Below the pieces are notes generated by a model. It worked only from the letters and a program-made list of their open reading frames with translations. It made no database searches and was not told where the DNA came from. Position numbers and translations under genes: made by a program. A DNA stretch of 45,748 nucleotides, taken from Moraxellaceae bacterium. GTDB lineage: Bacteria > Pseudomonadota > Gammaproteobacteria > Pseudomonadales > Moraxellaceae. The number at the start of each line of letters is the position of its first letter. Within the stretch, counting starts at the first letter, position 1. The stretch spans positions 1 through 45,748 of the forward strand of contig JAQZBP010000010.1 in the NCBI GenBank assembly GCA_029237815.1. Direction: 5' to 3'. Positions 42,822-45,748 of the stretch are shown here, piece by piece.

Positions 42822-43694
42822 ATGAGCAACGTGATGCAGGAAGTCCTGGACCTGCTGGACCTGGAAGTCATCGAGAAGGGCATCTACCGCGGTACCAGCC
42901 GCAATTTCTTCGGCAAGAACGTGTTCGGCGGCCAGGTGCTGGGCCAGGCCCTGATGGCCGCCGGCCGCACCGTGGAAGGCCGCCTGCCGCACTCGCTGCA
43001 CGGCTATTTCCTGCGCGCCGGCGACGTGAACGCGCCCATCGTCTACCAGGTCGAGAACATCCGCGACGGCAAGAGCTTCTGCACGCGCAACGTGAAGGGC
43101 ATCCAGCACGGCGAGAACATCTTCCTGATGTCCGCCTCGTTCGCGCTGCCGGAGGAGGGCCTGGAGCACCAGGTGCCGATGCCGGAGGTGGAGGGCCCCG
43201 AGGGCGTGCCCAGCGAATACGACCTGCGCCTGAAAGTCGCGCCTATGATTCCCGAGAAGGTGCGCGCCGTGTTCGTGCGCGAGCGTCCGGTCGAGCTGCG
43301 CCCCATCGATCCGGTGAATCCCTTTGCGCCGGCCAAGAAGGAGCCGCGCCGCTTCCACTGGATGAAGGCGCAGACCCGGCTGCCGGACGATCCTTTGCTG
43401 CATATGTGCATCCTGGCCTTCGCCTCGGACTACGCGCTGATGAGCACGGCCATGCTGCCGCACGGCGTGAGCTTCATGCAGAACAACATGCAGGCGGCGA
43501 GCCTGGACCACGCCATGTGGTTCCACCGCGATTTCCGCATTGACGAGTGGCTGCTCTACGACATGGATGCGCCGAATGCTTCGGCATCGCGCGGCATGAA
43601 CTTCGGCCGCATCTTCACGCAGGATGGGCGGTTGGTGGCGACGGTGGCGCAGGAGGGGTTGATGCGCCTGCGGGAAGTGCCGGAGAAGTACTGA
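42822..43694 (+). CDS. tesB: Acyl-CoA thioesterase II
   Basis: A double hot-dog thioesterase hydrolysing medium- and long-chain acyl-CoA. The 290 residues match E. coli TesB (286). NVFGGQVLGQALMAAGRTV and LHGYFLRAGD are in the first hot-dog, and FASDYALMSTAMLPHG and SLDHAMWFHRDFRIDEWLLYDMDAP in the second. The catalytic triad is Asp (FASDY), Ser (ASLDH, where E. coli has Thr228) and Gln (AQEGLMR); Ser is the residue used in the human peroxisomal homologue. It is the last core gene before the accessory region. Confidence 0.95.
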   Translation: MSNVMQEVLDLLDLEVIEKGIYRGTSRNFFGKNVFGGQVLGQALMAAGRTVEGRLPHSLHGYFLRAGDVNAPIVYQVENIRDGKSFCTRNVKGIQHGENIFLMSASFALPEEGLEHQVPMPEVEGPEGVPSEYDLRLKVAPMIPEKVRAVFVRERPVELRPIDPVNPFAPAKKEPRRFHWMKAQTRLPDDPLLHMCILAFASDYALMSTAMLPHGVSFMQNNMQAASLDHAMWFHRDFRIDEWLLYDMDAPNASASRGMNFGRIFTQDGRLVATVAQEGLMRLREVPEKY

Positions 43695-43703
43695 GGGGAA
43701 TGG

Positions 43704-43808
43704 CTGGCCCTTACTTCCGGCAGGGGTTGGCATTTACTTCAGAGTTGCTGGCACTCACTTCGAAATCGCTGGCGCTTACTTCGGAAAAGCCCTGAAAGTG
43801 AGTGCCAG
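43704..43808. repeat. Cluster of 14-base repeats, probable insertion sequence end(s)
   Basis: Four direct copies of a CTGGCRYTYACTTC-like unit start at 43704, 43727, 43748 and 43769 (21-23 base spacing), and one inverted copy (GAAAGTGAGTGCCAG) is at 43794-43808. The multiple internal repeats at the end of an element, with an opposite-facing copy close by, resemble the terminal repeats of IS21-family elements as I remember them. No istA/istB gene is present, so it would be a remnant with the interior deleted. Confidence 0.5.
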
Positions 43809-43871
43809 CGATGCAGAAAATACTGAAAGTCGTGGATGGGGGGATAAACGCCCCGAGATTCTTCTAGGTCG

Positions 43872-43900
43872 TTGAAGGAACTGACTTTTAGTGATTTATT
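43872..43900 (+). promoter_or_regulatory. Possible promoter facing the cassette array
   Basis: TTGAAG (43872-43877), a 17-base spacer and TTTATT (43895-43900); 4 of 6 matches for each box. It lies just before the first recombination-site-like sequence and points into the cassettes. Confidence 0.3.
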
Positions 43901-43929
43901 GGTCGGATTAGGCCCCATTTTTGGGGTCT

Positions 43930-44060
43930 ATTTAACGTTAGGCCCGTCTGCCGCTGATTCGCCGCTTCGGTTTTTGCAGTTGGCATTCACAGCCAGTGGC
44001 CGCGTCATAGGCCGCTGTTGCGCTCCGTCAGAACGGCGCCACTCAACTCCAACGTTAGGG
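43930..44060 (+). other. Junction and degenerate first attC-like site
   Basis: ATTTAAC directly abuts GTTAGGC (43937-43943), the R' core shared by the sites downstream. A complete R' with the typical L' context (GCCACTCAACTCCAACGTTAGGG) ends at 44060. Its 5' partner, around 43980-43998 (CATTCA...AGTGGC), pairs with GCCACT on the 3' side, but the R'' core is degraded (TTGGC where CTAAC is expected). The 118 bases between the two GTTAGG cores have no ORF, as in an empty or truncated cassette. An attI site is a possible alternative for the left junction. Confidence 0.5.
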
Positions 44061-44078
44061 CTCAGGATTGAGAAACCC

Positions 44079-44339
44079 ATGAAAGCCACGGAAATGGGAA
44101 AGCTTGGATACGTGTTCATCGCAGTACTTTCCTGCTTTGCCCTCTACAGCGCGGTGGATACTCTTGCCAATGGTGAATACAGAGTCAGCGGAAGCGGCCC
44201 AAGTTCCGCAGGCGCAGGCCTGATCAACTTTGTAGGTGACACCGCCGGCCCATCTGCCGTTGCCGTCCTATACATTGCTTTTGCAGTTCTGCTATCTGCC
44301 GCAGCAGTCGCTCACGCAAAGATGGCTCGTCGGCAATAG
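44079..44339 (+). CDS. Integron cassette protein, two-membrane-segment, unknown
   Basis: 86 residues, not recognised. Two hydrophobic segments (about 10-27 and 59-80) are separated by a polar Gly/Ser-rich stretch (YRVSGSGPSSAGAG), and the C-terminus is basic (AHAKMARRQ): a small inner-membrane protein. It starts 19 bases after the R' core of the preceding site and ends 2 bases before the next attC, exactly the fit expected of a gene cassette. AGGA lies upstream of ATG 44079. The longer frame from 43872 runs through the recombination site and is not credible as the native start. Confidence 0.7.
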   Translation: MKATEMGKLGYVFIAVLSCFALYSAVDTLANGEYRVSGSGPSSAGAGLINFVGDTAGPSAVAVLYIAFAVLLSAAAVAHAKMARRQ

Positions 44340-44341
44340 CC

Positions 44342-44428
44342 GCCCTAACCCTGCGTTCCAGGGGACGCGCAACATGGGCATTTTTTCTATCAGGCGGCAG
44401 CGGCGCGCCCCTGAACTCCACGTTAGGG
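44342..44428 (+). other. attC site 1 (87 bases)
   Basis: R'' GCCCTAAC at the left and R' GTTAGGG at the right. The arms CTGCGTTCCAGGGGACGCG and CGCGCCCCTGAACTCCAC are complementary apart from the usual extrahelical and mismatch positions, with a variable central loop. Closely related to the next attC. Confidence 0.85.
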
Positions 44429-44435
44429 CTCGACC

Positions 44436-44669
44436 ATGGCAAGGCATTGTTGCGAAATGATGGCCTATTGGGCTGAATACAAGTGCTCTCAGCATTCAAA
44501 TGCTTTCGAGTGCCCCGACAGCATCATTTTCTTCAAGTCTCGTCCTCGCCAGTACGGCGTTATATTCCACGACGGTGGCGAGTCCTTTGTCGAGATAGCG
44601 TTCTGCCCATGGTGTGGCTCCAGCCTTAAGACTCCCACCAAGAAAAAGGAGCTCAAGCCATTACCGTAA
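44436..44669 (+). CDS. Integron cassette protein with zinc-ribbon-like cysteines
   Basis: 77 residues. Cysteines are at 5, 6, 17, 26, 57 and 60, with a CPWCGSSL knuckle near the C-terminus and a HDGGESFVEIAFCPWCG segment. The pattern HCC...C..H...F.CPD....IHDGG......FCPWCG resembles a family of short hypothetical proteins (I believe DUF6980), often found outside integrons as well. A metal-binding fold is likely; the function is unknown. It starts 13 bases after the R' core of attC site 1. Codon use is less G+C-rich than the core genes, consistent with capture. Confidence 0.72.
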   Translation: MARHCCEMMAYWAEYKCSQHSNAFECPDSIIFFKSRPRQYGVIFHDGGESFVEIAFCPWCGSSLKTPTKKKELKPLP

Positions 44670-44689
44670 TTGCCCAGGCTCTTACCGGC

Positions 44690-44775
44690 ACCCTAACCCT
44701 TCGTTCCAGGGGACGCGGTACACTTCGGTGAATTAATCTCGGTTCAGCGGCGCGCCCCTGAACTCCACGTTAGGG
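44690..44775 (+). other. attC site 2 (86 bases)
   Basis: R'' CCCTAAC at 44691-44697 and R' GTTAGGG at 44769-44775. The arms are nearly identical to those of attC site 1 (TCGTTCCAGGGGACGCG and CGCGCCCCTGAACTCCAC), while the loop differs. Confidence 0.87.
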
Positions 44776-44781
44776 GGCGAA

Positions 44782-45162
44782 ATGGGTCTTCCCCACCCGC
44801 GAATGGATCTCGAAAGCCGTCTTCCTGTATGGCAGGCCTGCTCCAATTTCTACCTTGATTCGGACATGCCCCCGGAGACTTTGATATACATCGCCAAGGT
44901 GTGTGCGGTTTCTCCGTACTCCAGCCGGCAACTGGACAGCATCATGTTCTGCGAGGTCTGGCCCGCTCTGAAATGGAATCTCTTTTCCATGGCCGGAGAA
45001 TGGGCGGGATGGCGCGACAACGAGCTCATGGAACTCGTCCTGTCCAATTATCGGCGGCGCTTGAATATTTGTTGGTGGCTCACCCCCATAAAGCTCTTCT
45101 ACTGCTTCAGGTGGTTGGCTGTAAAAAGGCGGGTTGCCGCGCAGCGGGCCGCAGCCCCCTAA
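44782..45162 (+). CDS. Integron cassette protein, conserved hypothetical
   Basis: 126 residues. The first 80 (LPVWQACSNFYLDSDMPPETLIYIAKV ... SIMFCEVWPALKWNLFSMAGEWAGW) resemble a family of small hypothetical proteins (I believe DUF7079) with a conserved EVWP...N..S.AGEWA pattern. The C-terminal 40 residues are aromatic and basic (ICWWLTPIKLFYCFRWLAVKRR), possibly membrane-associated. It begins 6 bases after the R' core of attC site 2, and its stop overlaps the R'' core of attC site 3, as is common in cassettes. Function unknown. Confidence 0.72.
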   Translation: MGLPHPRMDLESRLPVWQACSNFYLDSDMPPETLIYIAKVCAVSPYSSRQLDSIMFCEVWPALKWNLFSMAGEWAGWRDNELMELVLSNYRRRLNICWWLTPIKLFYCFRWLAVKRRVAAQRAAAP

Positions 45163-45220
45163 CCACTCGTTCGAGTGGACGCCTGCCTGCGGCAGGCGCC
45201 ACTCAACTCCAACGTTAGGT
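45157..45220 (+). other. attC site 3 (64 bases)
   Basis: R'' CCCTAAC at 45157-45163 and R' GTTAGGT at 45214-45220. The arms ACTCGTTCGAGTGGACGCC and GGCGCCACTCAACTCCAAC fold back with a small central palindrome (GCCTGCCTGCGGCAGGC). This is a compact form whose 3' arm matches the degenerate first site rather than sites 1 and 2. Confidence 0.9.
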
Positions 45221-45225
45221 TGCTC

Positions 45226-45498
45226 ATGAAGCAGAAACTTTCCAGAGCAGAAGGCAGGCCCAGCTATACCATTCTCGATCCAGTGGTAGATCTGCTCTTG
45301 GCAAGCGGTAATGCTTTGGCAAATGAGTACAGATGGGGCTCAAATCCAACGGGCTACTTCTGTGAGCTAAAGAGCCCTATAGATTTCCAGCTGGTAGAGT
45401 CCAAGTTTGAATTACCGCCTGGGCTCCAGCTTATAAAAGAACTTGGTCAGGTTGATTACGGGCTTGGTACTGCTGTTATTTATGGCCCCGCAACCTAA
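45226..45498 (+). CDS. Integron cassette protein, unknown
   Basis: 90 residues, not recognised. It is a soluble-looking small protein: a basic N-terminus (MKQKLSRAEGRPSYTI), an amphipathic helix (DPVVDLLLASGNALANEY), then a probable mixed alpha/beta part (WGSNPTGYFCELKSPIDFQLVESKFELPPGLQLIKEL). ATG 45226 lies 5 bases after the R' core of attC site 3, and the stop overlaps the R'' core of the last attC. The longer frame from 45175 would run through the attC and is rejected. Confidence 0.7.
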   Translation: MKQKLSRAEGRPSYTILDPVVDLLLASGNALANEYRWGSNPTGYFCELKSPIDFQLVESKFELPPGLQLIKELGQVDYGLGTAVIYGPAT

Positions 45499-45519
45499 CA
45501 ACTCGTTCAAGGCCGACTG
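45492..45519 (+). other. Truncated attC site 4, interrupted by an insertion sequence
   Basis: R'' ACCTAAC followed by AACTCGTTCAAGGCCGA, the expected left arm of an attC, stops abruptly at the element that follows. The right arm and the GTTAGG core are not in the window, so they should lie beyond the inserted element or are lost. Confidence 0.75.
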
Positions 45520-45748
45520 TGTAGTTGCCCCGCTTTAGTGGACACCTCTTTCTAACCAGAGGAGGTGCACCATGCCCCGCAGTACCCGTCCCAAGAAGAC
45601 CTGGCGCTATTCGCCAGAATTCAAAGCCCTGGCCGTCCAGATGAGCCTCGAGGACGGCATCCAGGTCCAGCAAGTCGCGTCCGCCCTGGATATTCATCCC
45701 TTCATGCTGTCACGATGGCGCAAGGAATACCGCGAAGGAAAAATCATG
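45520..45748 (+). mobile_element. IS3-like insertion sequence, left end (continues past window)
   Basis: Begins with a terminal-repeat-like TGTAGTTGCCCCGCTTTAGT, a TG-initiated end as in the IS3 family, about 50 bases before a transposase ORF with a strong ribosome-binding site. The right end and any target duplication are outside the window. Confidence 0.75.
45572..45748 (+). CDS. IS3-family transposase OrfA (partial, 3' end outside window)
   Basis: 59 residues are visible and the frame is open at the window edge. KKTWRYSPEFKALAVQMSLEDGIQVQQVASALDIHPFMLSRWRKEYREG is the helix-turn-helix DNA-binding region of IS3/IS911-type OrfA (HTH_Tnp_1 type). AGAGGAGGTG stands just ahead of ATG 45572. 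OrfB with the DDE catalytic domain would be expected downstream, reached by frameshifting. Confidence 0.85.
   Translation, partial: MPRSTRPKKTWRYSPEFKALAVQMSLEDGIQVQQVASALDIHPFMLSRWRKEYREGKIM

Noticed and set aside
43704..43808. CRISPR array
   Set aside because: Repeat units are too short (about 14 bases), spacers of only 7-9 bases, and one copy is inverted; no cas genes nearby.
43872..44078. N-terminal extension of the first cassette ORF
   Set aside because: It would translate through the recombination site; the internal ATG at 44079 with AGGA upstream fits the usual start position in a cassette.

Overview
This is a G+C-rich chromosomal segment from a gammaproteobacterium. Evidence for the class is the rpsB-tsf-pyrH-frr-uppS-cdsA-dxr-rseP-bamA-skp-lpxD-fabZ-lpxA-lpxB-rnhB-dnaE-accA-tilS order, together with fabA/fabB, plsB, rsmJ, yoaA-tsaB, a ccmFGHI cluster and an AlgP-like lysine/alanine-rich protein. 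The position of dxr after cdsA (Pseudomonas/Xanthomonas-like, not E. coli-like) and the base composition suggest a lineage near Xanthomonadales/Nevskiales. That placement is an inference, not something the sequence proves.

Layout. Positions 1-20405 hold one long co-oriented run: the end of the ribosomal protein S2 gene and EF-Ts, then UMP kinase, ribosome recycling factor, isoprenoid and phospholipid enzymes (UppS, CdsA, Dxr), envelope biogenesis (RseP, BamA, Skp), lipid A synthesis (LpxD, FabZ, LpxA, LpxB), RNase HII, the replicative polymerase alpha subunit, acetyl-CoA carboxylase alpha and TilS. Many genes overlap by 1-4 bases or lie within about 20 bases, so they are probably transcribed together. 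A bidirectional terminator separates this run from fabA-fabB (minus strand, 20465-22310), the unsaturated fatty acid pair. Divergent from these is ccmF-ccmG-ccmH-ccmI (22734-27039), the haem-ligation half of cytochrome c maturation, then adk and hemH.

A 631-base gene-free stretch with A/T-rich blocks leads to an H1-histone-like protein gene (29787-30581). Next come mobA (minus), then yoaA-tsaB-thioesterase-uppP-rsmJ on the plus strand, a small secreted protein of unknown function, tpx, plsB (minus), an HSL-family esterase (minus), a CorA-family transporter and tesB. The core genes cooperate in envelope building: fatty acids (AccA, FabA/B/Z) feed phospholipid (PlsB, CdsA) and lipid A (LpxA/D/B) synthesis; Dxr, UppS and UppP supply and recycle the undecaprenyl carrier; BamA, Skp and RseP handle outer membrane proteins and stress signalling.

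The accessory part is the last 2 kb. Right after tesB lies a cluster of short direct repeats plus one inverted copy that resembles insertion sequence ends. It is followed by an integron gene cassette array: small plus-strand ORFs, each bounded by an attC site (R'' YYYAAC to R' GTTAGG), with visibly lower G+C. No integron integrase is present on the side where it would be expected, so this looks like a cassette cluster without an integrase (CALIN) or a decayed integron. The last attC is interrupted by an IS3-like element whose transposase ORF runs off the window. No tRNA, rRNA or CRISPR was found.
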